Assembly (NCBI GenBank): GCA_963764685.1
Contig: CAVXTT010000031.1
Location: forward strand, 34,864 to 98,863
Origin: CAVXTT01 sp963764685
GTDB lineage: Bacteria; Bacteroidota; Ignavibacteria; Ignavibacteriales; Ignavibacteriaceae
DNA: 64,000 bases
Direction of reading: 5' to 3'
A program made the position numbers and the translations under genes. Below, one piece after another: positions 19,790 to 29,960 of the stretch. The notes under the pieces are model-generated. The model was not told the origin of the DNA. It made no database searches and saw only the letters and a program-made list of their open reading frames with translations. Position 1 is the stretch's first letter. The number at the start of each line of letters is the position of its first letter.

Positions 19790-20131
19790 TCAGACACCAA
19801 AAGATTCGCCGCACCCACAGGTTTTAACAGCATTAGGATTATTGAAAATAAACCCGCGGCCGTTCAAACCATCAGTGAAATCCAGTTCGGTACCTGATAG
19901 ATAGAACAGACTTTTGCCGTCTACAAAAAGTTTAATGTTATCGGATTCGATTACAGTATCACTTTCTTTAGAAGCTTCGTCAAACTGTATTGTATATGTT
20001 AATCCCGAACACCCGCCGCCCTTCACTCCGACTCTTAATCCAAAATTCTCCGGTATACTATTTTCTGACATGATCTTCTTTATCTCTTTAACAGCCTTCT
20101 CAGTTATCTTTATTTCAGCTTCAGCAACCAT
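19790..20131 (-). CDS. Iron-sulfur cluster carrier, IscA/ErpA family
   Basis: A 113-aa A-type carrier that passes iron-sulfur clusters to target proteins. The three expected cysteines are present: Cys in GGGCSGLTY and two in KTCGCGESF near the C-terminus. The length is usual. It lies downstream of the cysteine desulfurase gene and a small unknown gene in the same direction, forming a short iron-sulfur assembly cluster without a visible IscU/SufB here. Whether to call it IscA, SufA or ErpA cannot be settled from the sequence. Confidence 0.92.
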   Translation of the reverse strand: MVAEAEIKITEKAVKEIKKIMSENSIPENFGLRVGVKGGGCSGLTYTIQFDEASKESDTVIESDNIKLFVDGKSLFYLSGTELDFTDGLNGRGFIFNNPNAVKTCGCGESFGV

Positions 20132-20169
20132 ATAATTCCTCGATTATTAATAATTGTATTTTATATTGC

Positions 20170-20478
20170 CTAAAACGGATCACCAGGTTTACTGGTAACA
20201 TATTCGGGCATATTAATCATCCATACTCCTTCAGAAACTTTTTTGAAGAAATTCTTTTCTTCGAAATAGGAGCCCATTTTTACAGCAAGCCTCAGGTTAT
20301 CAGCTGCTGATAAACTGGCATTCTTTTTTTCAAAATAAAATTTGATTCCGTATTCCAAATCCCTGAAGAAGAAATTTGATTTGTGGAATAAAGGGAACCT
20401 TGATTTTAAATAGCTCAGGAAGATCTCTTCATCTTTAATTAATTCCTCGAGCATTTTATTAGTTTTAGTAGCACTCAT
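20170..20478 (-). CDS. Conserved-looking protein of unknown function
   Basis: A 102-aa protein that I do not recognise. It is mostly helical and rich in Lys, Glu and Phe (EELIKDEEIFLSYLKSRFP; NFFFRDLEYGIKFYFEKK), with no signal peptide, membrane segment or metal-binding motif. It lies 7 bp downstream of the cysteine desulfurase stop and 38 bp before the IscA-type gene, so it is probably cotranscribed with both. A role linked to iron-sulfur assembly is guilt by association only. Codon use and spacing look like those of its neighbours, so I take it as a real gene. Confidence 0.7.
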   Translation of the reverse strand: MSATKTNKMLEELIKDEEIFLSYLKSRFPLFHKSNFFFRDLEYGIKFYFEKKNASLSAADNLRLAVKMGSYFEEKNFFKKVSEGVWMINMPEYVTSKPGDPF

Positions 20479-20485
20479 TTTATTA

Positions 20486-21653
20486 TTACATTTTGTTTAG
20501 TGAATAATTTCTGATCTTATTTACAGCATCTGTTATACATCCGGCAGCATATTTGATTTCATCATCAGTCGTGAATCGGCCAATACTCAATCTTATTGAT
20601 GATCGGGCTTCTTCATCTGTGAGACCGATTGCTTTTAAAACATGACTTGGTTTATCTGATCCGGAGGAACAAGCAGAACCAGCTGAAAATGCTAATTCTC
20701 TTAATTCCATCATTAATTTGTCTGCCTCAACATCCTTAATACATATATTCAGATTATTCGGCAAACGTGAAGATAGACTCCCATTGACTTTAATGTCGTC
20801 TATATTTTCGTCGAGTATACTGAGCAGCTGATCCCTTAACCGGCTAACAGATCTATGTTCCACAGTCAATAAATTATTGCATAATTCAGCTGCTTTTCCA
20901 ATTGCTGCAATCCCAGGTGTATTTAAAGTTCCCGGTCTCAAACTTTTTTCCTGACCTCCTCCAAACATTAAGGGAGCAACTCTTATAGAAGGATTCTTTT
21001 TCTTAAGAAAAAAACCTCCCGTCCCTTTCGGTGCATAAAACTTATGGCCACTGAATGAAAGTAAATCAATGTTCATTTTAATAACATCCAGCGGAATTTT
21101 ACCAAACGCCTGCGAAGCATCGGTGTGGAATAATACATTTCTACTGCTGCAGATTGCACCTATCTCGGCTAAATCATTTGTTAGCACCGATTTCATTATT
21201 AGCAGCCATAATTGATACAAGTATAGTCCTGTCTGTTAAAAGTTCTTTTAATTCCTCAGTATTAATTAATCCCTGATTATTAACTTTCAAATAACTAACG
21301 GAAAATCCATTCTGCTCAAGGTATCTTAAAGAATCTAATACTGCTGAATGTTCAGTTACAGTAGATATTATATGCTTTCCCTTAAAGGAATAGGCTTTTG
21401 CAATTCCGAAATGGATTATATTTATTGACTCAGTGGCACCAGATGTAAAGTAGATTTCCGAGTGGTCAGCATTTATAAGGTCGGCAATCTTTTTCCGGGC
21501 TGTTCTCACAGCTCCTTCAGCTTCATATCCAAAAGTATGTTTACTGGATGCATTTCCATGTTTGGTAGATAAATATGGTTTCATCTCTTCAAAGACCAAT
21601 GGATCTACAGGAGTAGTAGCGTTATAATCGAAATATAAAGGAGTTTTTATCAT
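20486..21653 (-). CDS. Cysteine desulfurase (frame interrupted)
   Basis: A PLP enzyme that takes sulfur from cysteine for iron-sulfur clusters and thio-cofactors. The reconstructed length of about 389 aa matches the IscS/NifS class. Visible motifs: FDYNATTPVDP at the start, FTSGATESIN, TEHSAVLDSL, the PLP-lysine segment SFSGHKFYAPKGTGG, and the catalytic cysteine loop SAGSACSSGS. A single break near 21185 (after NNEIG) divides it. The start has a good AAGGAG ribosome-binding site. It leads a minus-strand cluster with the small unknown gene and an IscA-type carrier. Confidence 0.94.
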
Positions 21654-21790
21654 ATTTTTAAAAATCTCCTTTCCAGGATAAAAATCCTTAAAAAGGAGTT
21701 AAAAACTAACTATGAAGTACTTATTATGCAATTGTTAAATGTAGTGTAAAATTTTAATTTGATGGCTGTCATAATTGAATTATTTGAAGA

Positions 21791-22819
21791 ATGTCTCTTC
21801 TGATTAAAAAATTAATAATAATAGTAAATTTTACTTTAATTATACTTTTTCAAGGGTGCAGTTCACCTGCTGCAGATTATTTCACGCTGGGTTTGGAAAA
21901 GTATAAACAGAAAGATTATTGGACTGCTATGACTTTTTTCAATAAAAGCATTGAATCCGATTCATCTTTTGCAGATGCTTTTATTTATCTGGGAAAAGCT
22001 CAAAAAGAGCTTAATTATCTCAGGTCGGCTAATGAGAATTATGAAAGAGCACTTTTGTTGGATTCAGCTAAGAGCGAGGTTTATATTGACAAAGGTGTAA
22101 ATAATATGAAATTGCTCAACTTTGATCAGGCCCTTGATGACTTTAATCAGGCTATCCTGCTCGATTCAACAAAAATTCAAGCTTTTTTGGGGAGAGCGTA
22201 TATTTTTAATATGAAAGAGAAGTATGAATTAGCAATAGAAGATTATTCAAGAGCTATCGAGCTCGATAGTTATAATGAAAAAGCTTTTTTTAATAGAGGT
22301 ATGGCAAAAAGTAAAATTTGGGATAACTCAGGTGCCATTGAAGATTTTTCGAAAGCTATTGATCTTAATAAAAGAAATTATGAGGCTTATTTTCATATCG
22401 GGAATGAATATTTTTTTGCAAATAAATATAAGGAAGCTGTAAAATATTTCACAAGTGCAATTGATATTAACAATAGGTTTACAGATGCACTATATATGCG
22501 GGGTGAATCTTACAGGAAAATGATGCTTATCAGGGATGCCGCCAATGACTATTCTAAAATAATCCAGCTGGATTCAACTTATGTTGAAGCTTACTTGAGC
22601 AGGAGTGAAATAAAAGTAATCCTTAAGGATTATAAAGGAGCTGTCTCAGACTGTAATTATGCAATTAAATTTAATCCTAAATCAGGAAGAGCTTTTTTGT
22701 TACGCGGTGAGGCCTACCTGAAATTAAAAAACAAAAAAAGTGCATGCAAAGACTTTTCTAAAGCAGGTGAAATGGGTTATTTTGAGGCATATGAAAAAAT
22801 TAAAAAATACTGCAGGTAA
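21791..22819 (+). CDS. TPR-repeat lipoprotein
   Basis: A 342-aa protein with a lipoprotein leader (MSLLIKKLIIIVNFTLIILFQGC, lipobox cysteine at residue 23) followed by eight or nine tetratricopeptide repeats across the rest of the chain. Repeat features such as AFLGRAYIFNMKEKYELAIED and A-x-S-x-A-I-E-L-D recur every 34 residues. TPR lipoproteins usually serve as scaffolds for protein complexes in the periplasm or at the outer membrane. The partner is unknown. The next gene begins 3 bp after the stop, so the two are cotranscribed. Confidence 0.9.
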   Translation: MSLLIKKLIIIVNFTLIILFQGCSSPAADYFTLGLEKYKQKDYWTAMTFFNKSIESDSSFADAFIYLGKAQKELNYLRSANENYERALLLDSAKSEVYIDKGVNNMKLLNFDQALDDFNQAILLDSTKIQAFLGRAYIFNMKEKYELAIEDYSRAIELDSYNEKAFFNRGMAKSKIWDNSGAIEDFSKAIDLNKRNYEAYFHIGNEYFFANKYKEAVKYFTSAIDINNRFTDALYMRGESYRKMMLIRDAANDYSKIIQLDSTYVEAYLSRSEIKVILKDYKGAVSDCNYAIKFNPKSGRAFLLRGEAYLKLKNKKSACKDFSKAGEMGYFEAYEKIKKYCR

Positions 22820-22822
22820 TAC

Positions 22823-23272
22823 ATGAATGAAGAACATAATGACTTTTATAAAAAATTAAGAAGTGATATAAAGGAATGGATCGAGACAAAGTCCGGTAAA
22901 GAAAATAAATGGACAGACTACATACTTCTTGCACCCGATCTTTTCCATCTGCTCATAAAATTATCGATGGATAAGGAGGTCCCGGTTGATAAAAAAGTTA
23001 GACTCGGAGCTGTTATTGCTTACTTTGTACTTCCACTTGACCTTTTTCCGGAAATACTTCTAGGACCTATCGGATACCTGGATGATATTTTACTCTCAGC
23101 TTATATATTAAACGAACTCTTCAATACCATTGATCCTCAAATAGTTATGAAGCATTGGGCAGGAGACAGGGATCTGCTGAATGCAGTTAGGACAATAATT
23201 GCAAATGCCAATGATTTTCTTGAGAAGAGTGTTTTGAATAAACTAAAGAATAAATTTAAAATAAGGTTTTAA
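22823..23272 (+). CDS. YkvA/DUF1232 family membrane protein
   Basis: A 149-aa protein with the DUF1232 core around residues 70-105 (AYFVLPLDLFPEILLGPIGYLDD), probably one or two membrane-associated helices, and charged flanks. The family has no established biochemical function. It is intact and follows the TPR lipoprotein by 3 bp. A terminator for the convergent nuo operon lies just beyond its stop. Confidence 0.85.
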   Translation: MNEEHNDFYKKLRSDIKEWIETKSGKENKWTDYILLAPDLFHLLIKLSMDKEVPVDKKVRLGAVIAYFVLPLDLFPEILLGPIGYLDDILLSAYILNELFNTIDPQIVMKHWAGDRDLLNAVRTIIANANDFLEKSVLNKLKNKFKIRF

Positions 23273-23285
23273 TTATATATTAATT

Positions 23286-23309
23286 AAAAAAGCCCCTGAA
23301 TAAGGGGCT
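23286..23309 (-). terminator. Terminator of the nuo operon
   Basis: A 7-bp stem (AGCCCCT 23291-23297, AGGGGCT 23303-23309) with a 5-nt loop. On the minus strand it is followed by six T. It is nine bases beyond the nuoN stop codon. Confidence 0.88.
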
Positions 23310-23317
23310 ATGTCATT

Positions 23318-24826
23318 TTAAAAACCAAGTATTGTTATAGAGTTTTTAGCAAAATCAATAAGTGGAGTGAAGTAAATTCCAAAAATCAAGATTGGAATTA
23401 CTAATACGAGAACTACAGCTGTATTAACTTTTGAAACTTCCCATATAGCAGCTTCTTTTTCGGGTTTAATCAGATACATATGCTTTAAAACCCTGATATA
23501 GTAATATAACGATACAACTGTGTTAAGGAGAGCAATAACAGCGAGAGTGATCATCTTTGCATCAACAAGTGCAATAAACAAATAAAGCTTTCCGATAAAT
23601 CCGGCAGTAGGGGGCAAACCTGTTAGTGAAACAAGAAATATTGCTAATGATACTCCCAATAAAGGAGTAGAATATCCAAGTCCATTGTAATCATCAAGCT
23701 CTTCACTTCCGATCTTATTTGCAATGAGCATCACTATTAAAAAAGCTCCCAGGTTCATGACCGTATAGATTGCGAAGTAGACCATTATAGCCATAAGACC
23801 CTGATTTGACATTACAGCTAAACCCAGAAGCAGGTAACCTGCATGTGCAATACTGGAATAAGCAAGCATTCTTTTAAGATTCTTTTGCCATAATGCTGCA
23901 AAATTTCCCAGAGTCATAGTAACAACGGATATAATTACTATGAACATCTGCCAGTCGAATAATTCAATCAGATGCCAGTAACCTGATGTATCAATTGACT
24001 TAATGAAAGTAATTTTAATGAATCGTATAAGAAGTGCAAAACCAGCGGCTTTACTAGCTACTGAGAGATATGCAGTTATTGCAACTGGTGCTCCTTCATA
24101 TACATCGGGGGTCCAGAAGTGAAATGGTGCTGCAGAGATTTTATATCCGATTCCTACAAAGATCAGCAATCCTGATAAGAGGAATGTTATCGACTGGTAT
24201 TCCTGGAGCTGTATTAAAGAGTTGATTTCATAAAGATTGGTGCTTCCTGTAAGACCGAATATGATTGAAATACCGAATAGCATGATCCCTGAGGAAATTG
24301 CACCGTATATAACGTACTTTAATGAAGCTTCACTGTTCCTTTTGCTTGTCTTAGTAAATCCTGTAAGAATATAAGATGACATTGAAACAAGTTCTATGGC
24401 CAGGTATATGATTATCAGATCTGCAGCTGAGATAAGGAAAAACATTCCCAGGACCATTCCGAAAAGAAGGGTATAATATTCGCCAAGTCTATCAGAGGAT
24501 TCTTTGATTTCCTTTGAGCTGGCAGAAAAAATAACGATGAAGATTGAAGAAACAACTATCAGGACTTTGAAGAAAGTACCGAATGAATCCACAATCATCA
24601 TTCCTGAATCCGGCCGTATGGAGAAAGCAAAAGTATTAACTCCGAACAAATCAATTACGAAATATCCTGCTATAAGTAGCCCGGCAACAGATATATAAGG
24701 GAGCAGCTTTTTATTTTTTGCTGAGATCAGATCCGCCATTACTATTGCCACCAGAGCTGCTGAAAGGACCAGCTCAGGAATAAAAAGGCTAAGGCTTTGG
24801 GTTAAATAATTTAAATCTGTATTCAC
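23318..24826 (-). CDS. nuoN: NADH-quinone oxidoreductase subunit N
   Basis: A proton-pumping, antiporter-like membrane subunit of complex I, 502 aa, intact. It has about 14 hydrophobic segments and the family's conserved regions, including IYLAIELVSMSSYIL, the lysine-bearing SEASLKYVIYGAISSG, and FHFWTPDVYEGAP. It is the last gene of the operon, separated from nuoM by 26 bp and followed by a strong terminator. Confidence 0.96.
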   Translation of the reverse strand: MNTDLNYLTQSLSLFIPELVLSAALVAIVMADLISAKNKKLLPYISVAGLLIAGYFVIDLFGVNTFAFSIRPDSGMMIVDSFGTFFKVLIVVSSIFIVIFSASSKEIKESSDRLGEYYTLLFGMVLGMFFLISAADLIIIYLAIELVSMSSYILTGFTKTSKRNSEASLKYVIYGAISSGIMLFGISIIFGLTGSTNLYEINSLIQLQEYQSITFLLSGLLIFVGIGYKISAAPFHFWTPDVYEGAPVAITAYLSVASKAAGFALLIRFIKITFIKSIDTSGYWHLIELFDWQMFIVIISVVTMTLGNFAALWQKNLKRMLAYSSIAHAGYLLLGLAVMSNQGLMAIMVYFAIYTVMNLGAFLIVMLIANKIGSEELDDYNGLGYSTPLLGVSLAIFLVSLTGLPPTAGFIGKLYLFIALVDAKMITLAVIALLNTVVSLYYYIRVLKHMYLIKPEKEAAIWEVSKVNTAVVLVLVIPILIFGIYFTPLIDFAKNSITILGF

Positions 24827-24852
24827 TTTTTATCTTAATATCTATTAGTTAA

Positions 24853-26459
24853 TTAAAGACCACCAATTGAACTATAAAATACTTTTGCATCAGCCATCAG
24901 CTTCACCATTGTATTCACAGAAGAATTCATCAGGTCGAGCATAGCCGAAGGATATACTCCAAGGAATAAGATTACGATGCTCAACGGTACCAGCATTGCA
25001 TATTCTCTGAAATCCAAGTCAGTAAAGTTGACCATTTCTCTTTTAACTGGCCAAGTAAATACTCTCTGGAGTGTCCAGAGCATATAGCCTGCACCCAGGA
25101 GGATTCCAAGTGTAGAAATTATCGTTAGAATTCTGATTGATGTTTCATCCGAATGCTCCAAGGAATACAAAAGCCTCGGAAATAAATCCGCTTAATCCGG
25201 GCAAACCGATTGCAGCAAAGAATGCAAGTGTTGCAAATCCTGTATAAACCGGCATTTGATTGGCCATTCCGCCAAAGTCATCGAGCCCTCTTGTATGGGT
25301 TCTATCGTATAGTAACTCCCACAATAAGGAATAACATTGCTGTAATTGTACCGTGGTTAAACATCTGAAGAACGCACCTGAAATACCAAGTGTATTCATT
25401 GAAGCCATTCCAAGCATTACAAAGCCCATGTGGGAAACGGAGGAATAGGCAATCAGTTTCTTGAAATCTTTCTGAGCCATTGCGCAGAGCGCACCGTATA
25501 TAATATTTATCATTCCGAACAATGCGATGTAATAGGCAAGTTGAAGCTAATTTCCGGAAAAACGGGATAACATACTCTCAAAATTCCATATGTACCCATC
25601 TTTAAGAAGAACACCTGCAAGAATTACACTTATTGCCGTAGGTGCTTCAACATGTGCATCCGGAAACCAGGTGTGGAACGGGAACATCGGTATTTTTATT
25701 GCAAAGCCTACAAATAATGCCAAATAAGCATAAAATCTTAGGTTAGTTGGATTCAGTGGAGAAAGTATTCCGGTCTGCTGTATAGCTGTTTGCATCCATC
25801 ATTGAAAGCATATTAAATGTGAATACTTTTGTTCCGTCAGCCAGGGTTTCCATTGAGTCTGAAATATAAACCTACCATCACCAGCAAAATGAATACGCTG
25901 CCGAATAAAGTATAGAGGAAGAATTTTATAGCAGCATATTCTCTTCTTGGACCGCCCCAGATTCCAATTAGGAAATACATCGGGCAGAAGCATCAATTCC
26001 CAAAAGACGTAGAAGAGGAAGAAATCCAAGCGCTACAAATACTCCTATCATTCCGGTATTAAGGAGAAGGAAAAGGGCGAAGTATCCTTTTATTGATTTG
26101 TTTATGTTCCAGGAGGCTAAGGTTGCGATGAATGTAATTAATGCCGTAAGCAACACCATAGGGACACTTAAACCGTCTACTCCCAGGAAATAATCTATTT
26201 TAATTGTGCCTATCCAGGAAAATCCGGATATCTCAATCCATCTGAACTTTTCCACAAACTGAAAAGTGTCGGCATTGTTTATTCCACCCATGCTATAATT
26301 ATAGCTTTCAGAATAACCGCACTTGCAATCACTGAAACGTAGAAATTGCTAACGTATGGATTTCATTAATAATTCTTTATTTCTGGGAAGAATTAAAATA
26401 ATTGCCATCCCCAGAATTGGTAAGAAGGTTACAAAAGATAAAATTGGAAAATTTCCCAT
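24853..26459 (-). CDS. nuoM: NADH-quinone oxidoreductase subunit M (frame interrupted)
   Basis: A proton-pumping subunit, about 535 aa when joined. The start is the ATG at 26459 (MGNFPILSFVTFLPILGMAI). An indel near the end of nuoL makes this start read as an in-frame continuation of NuoL. Conserved pieces in order: IDYFLGVDGLSVPMVLLT (about 26180), FFLFYVFWELMLLP (about 26020), FPFHTWFPDAHVEAPTAIS (about 25660), KKLIAYSSVSHMGFVMLG (about 25430) and GLSGFISEAFVFLG (about 25170). Breaks lie near 26350, 26010, 25800, 25540, 25330 and 25160. It sits between nuoL and nuoN in the usual order. Confidence 0.92.
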
Positions 26460-26481
26460 AATAACTGATTCCGCTAATGAC

Positions 26482-28562
26482 TTAAATAAAAACAAAAATA
26501 TTACAATAGAGAATATTACAAGAACAACGTAGGTCTGCACTTTACCGGTCTGGAATTTTCTGAATATCAATACCAAAAATCCGCTCAGATAAGCCACTGA
26601 GTTTACAAAACCATCAACTACAACATTATCAAATTTTCCGCTAAAGGCTGAAATTGCCTTTGTTACAGAGGCACTGCCGTTAACAATTCCATCCACTATG
26701 GTATTATCAAACCAGGACAATAACTTTGAAAATCCAATAGTACCTGCTACAAAAGTTTTATCATATAATTCATCAAAGTACCATTTGTTGAACGACATCT
26801 GTATAGGAAGGTTTGACTGAATCAGCAATTTTATCGGGACTTATTTTCTTCCATTGATACATATAGAAAGCAAATAAAATTCCGAAACCTGCAACTAATA
26901 ATGAGATAATCATAGCAGGGTAGTGTGCATGATGCATTGCTTCTGTATATGTTTCAGAAAATGTTATATTCAGCTGCCTGCAACTTCCTCAGCCTTCATA
27001 AATGAATACCTTGATTCCACTGGTGTAGAGATTACTGGTGCTTTAATCCATTTTGATAGAACCCATCCTTGTCCCGGATTACAGGATTTGGCGTATACCA
27101 GAAAAATATTGATAAAGCAGAAAGAGAACAAGACGGCATTGCCATTGCAAACGGGGATTCATGTGCATGATCATATTTTTCTTTATCTCTGGCTTCACCA
27201 TGGAAAGTAAGAATAATTAGTCTGAACATATAAAATGCAGTCATCATTGCAACAAAGAAATCCGACCAACGGGAATAGCCAATGCCCGGTTAATGAGCGC
27301 AAATGCAAAAGTACCGGCAAGAATTCCATCTTTGCTTAAGAAATCCTGAAGTTAAAGGAATTCCGGAAATAGCCAAGTGATGCAATCAGAAATGTAGCAT
27401 AAGTAAACGGCATCTTTTTCCTAAGTCCGCCCATATTTTGTAATATCCTGTTCATGGTGCATTGCATGAATAACTGAACCTGAACCAAGGAATAAACAGG
27501 CTTTAAAGAATGCATGTGTGATCAAATGGAAGAAATGCAAACTGTATATGCACCGACGCCCAAAGCCATTATCATATAACCGAGCTGGCTTACAGTTGAA
27601 TATGCCAGAACTTTTTTAATATCATTTTGAGTTAATGCTATTGTAGCCGGAATAAATGCTGATAGAGCATGCCAATTACAGCAATAACAATCATTGCATC
27701 AGCGGTTAGAATTGGGAATATTCTTACAACAAGATAAACACCTGCAGCAACCATTGTTGCAGCATGAATAAGGGCACTGACAGGAGTTGGACCTTCCATT
27801 GCATCAGGAAGCCAGACATGTAGAGGAAATTGAGCCGACTTTCCAATAGCACCGCAGAAAATTAGAATTCCCGTTACGGTCAGCCAGAATTCACTGTTGA
27901 AAGGGAGATGACCCAAGAGAATCTGCGCAAAAATTCTTATCAAATGAGAAAGTATGATATGTATAAAAAAGTATCAAGAATACCGGCAAACATGCCGAGA
28001 TCACCAATTCTGTTTACAATGAAAGCTTTCTTTGCGGCGTCCGAAGCAGATTTCTTTTCATACCAGAAACCGATTAATAGGTAAGATGATAATCCAACCA
28101 ATTCCCAGAATATATACATCATCAGAAAATTATGAGTGAATACAATTCCGCTCATCGAGAAGGTAAATAAACCCAGGTAAGCAAAGTATCTGTTGTACCT
28201 TATATCTCCCTTCATATATTCAACTGAGAAGATGTGTACCAGCATGCTAATCAGTGTAACAGCAAAAATCATCATTACTGAGATATTGTCAACAAGCATC
28301 CCAAGCTTAATTGTCAGTTGCGCCAAAAACAGGAACATTCCCAAGGTCAATCCAGGTAAACTCATCAACCATTGAAACGTCAGGGTAATAAGCAGCTTAC
28401 TGTATAGCCAGGAATACAGCCAGAGCGAAAGTCAGGATAATTATAACAGTTCTCGAAAAGATAAATCTTTGGAATTTTTTTTCCGAGAAATAAAGTGACA
28501 ACGAAACCCAGCAGAGGTAAGAATAGAATGACTACTGCAAGTTATAATAAAAATTGATTCAT
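26482..28562 (-). CDS. nuoL: NADH-quinone oxidoreductase subunit L (frame interrupted)
   Basis: The largest antiporter-like subunit, about 693 aa when joined. I place the start at ATG 28562 (MNQFLL, then a break, then VVILFLPLLGF). Key motifs: FWELVGLSSYLLIGFWYEK (about 28090), AFIVNRIGDLGMFAG (about 28010), FPLHVWLPDAMEGPTPVSALIHAATMVAAGVYL (in part, about 27820), and C-terminal WYFDELYDKTFV (about 26780). A frame change in a T-rich stretch near 26490 gives the natural stop at 26482. Without it the frame runs into nuoM. Breaks are very frequent between 26820 and 27640, so that part is read with less certainty. Confidence 0.9.
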
Positions 28563-28567
28563 ATACG

Positions 28568-28875
28568 TTATTCTTTTAATGTGTCTATTTCATCAACATT
28601 AACAGTTGCGAAAGTTTTATAAATATTAAGTACGATCGCAAGAGCAATGGCAGCTTCAGCCGCGGCAAGAACAATTACAAACAAAGCTATTATCTGACCT
28701 TGAAGTCCAAAGTTCCCGAACTTCGCAAAAGCAACAAAATTAATGTTTGCAGCATTAAGTATCAGTTCCAAGCCCATCAGAACCATTACTGCGTTCTTCC
28801 GTGTAATAATTCCGAAAATCCCAAGCGAAAACAGATAGAACTTATTACTAAAAAATGATTTAATGTTATTTGCAT
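28568..28875 (-). CDS. nuoK: NADH-quinone oxidoreductase subunit K (frame interrupted)
   Basis: A small membrane subunit of about 103 aa. The longest frame opens with a TTG at 28885, but the family-like N-terminus MQITLNHFLVISS is read in another frame from ATG 28875. A one-base gap near 28833 then joins it to LFSLGIFGIITRKN. The conserved glutamate regions follow: VLMGLELILNAANINF and VLAAAEAAIALA. This start gives the usual length. It lies 5 bp before nuoL and 13 bp after nuoJ. Confidence 0.92.
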
Positions 28876-28888
28876 ATCTTTTCAAAAT

Positions 28889-29379
28889 TTATTTTCTGGC
28901 CATTGATGCTGCTCCTATGAGCGCAACAAGTAATATAATACCCAGGAGTTCAAACACAAGTACATACTCCTGCATAAGAAGATAATCCGAGTCCGAGGCT
29001 GTTGAATTTGACATTGGGGTGTCGAAATTTTCCAGTTTGTATTTGAATAAGGCAGCTATAAGAAAACCACGCAAATAAACCTACACCAATAGCAGCCGGA
29101 ATAAGCTGAAATGTGCCGGTTTTAATTTCAACACTGGTAATTTTATTTGTAAGCATAACTCCGAAGAGGATAAGGATTAGAATTCCGCCTATATAAACAA
29201 TTAATTGAACTATTGCTACAAAATCTGCTCCAAGCAGAACATAAATCCTGCAACACCAAAGAATGTAAACAATAAGGAAGAATGCAGAGTGTACAATATT
29301 CCTTGTAGTAACAACAAAGAATGCAGATATAATAGTTACTGCTGCAAACAAATAAAAAATTAAATCGTATAATACTCAT
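28889..29379 (-). CDS. nuoJ: NADH-quinone oxidoreductase subunit J (frame interrupted)
   Basis: A membrane subunit of about 164 aa. I place the start at ATG 29379, after a GGAGAG site. The protein then reads YDLIFYLFAAVTIISAFFVV in a second frame, followed by NIVHSAFFLI, GADFVAIVQLIVYIGGILILILFGVML, and the C-terminal helix EYVLVFELLGIILLVALIGA. Breaks lie near 29365, 29255, 29060 and 28985. Its first ~20 bp overlap the end of nuoI. Confidence 0.9.
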
Positions 29380-29936
29380 TTGCTTTCTCTCCGGTTTTGG
29401 AGCTTGAGCATGCGGCAGCAGCTTTTTCTGCGGCTTTCTCTGCTTCCATTCTTGCAAAGTTGACTCTTTTTTTCTTCTCTTTCTTCCTGAGTTAACAGTA
29501 ACAAAGTCATATATCAGGTTATTCCTGTCGATATTCTGAAAATTCAAAAACATCTGTCATATAAATACATTCAGTCGGGCAGGGGAATACACATAACTGG
29601 CAATAAGCAGCATTTTGCTATATCAATATTAAACGTGGTTACCCAGAGAGCTTTCTTTTTTCCATTGGATGTTTTGCCAAGATCTTCACCTGGGACTGCT
29701 TTTACTGTTTCTATTTCAATACAGTTAACGGGACAGGCACTTGCACATTGATCGCAGCCGATGCAGTCATCCATATTAACATAAAGCCTGTTGCGTTCTC
29801 TTTCCGGTAGAGTTAAGTCTTTACATCAGGATATTGAATTGTAACTGCAGGAACAAACAGATGTTTAAATGTAACTTTCATTCCTATAAGAACTGTAAAA
29901 ACACCTGACCATATATTTTAGAAATATTCGTTTCAT
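29360..29936 (-). CDS. nuoI: NADH-quinone oxidoreductase subunit I, 2[4Fe-4S] (frame interrupted)
   Basis: The peripheral-arm ferredoxin-like subunit that carries clusters N6a and N6b, about 192 aa. The first cluster motif is CIGCDQCASACP (about 29765). The second reads CCYCQLCVFPCP after removing one extra base near 29600. The probable start is ATG 29936, with the family-like FTVLIGMKVTFKHLF just after a break near 29912. The C-terminal tail is Ala/Glu/Lys rich (ARMEAEKAAEKAAAACSS) and longer than in many homologues. It ends at 29360 inside the start of nuoJ. Confidence 0.9.
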
Positions 29937-29960
29937 ATTATAAAACTGTAATTAATCCGA

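Noticed and set aside
26923..27210. Plus-strand frame inside the nuo operon
   Set aside because: It is antisense to nuoL, whose fragments are recognisable in the same interval.
28875..28885. TTG at 28885 as the nuoK start
   Set aside because: The family-like N-terminus MQITLNHFLVISS is read from ATG 28875 in another frame, joined by a one-base correction.
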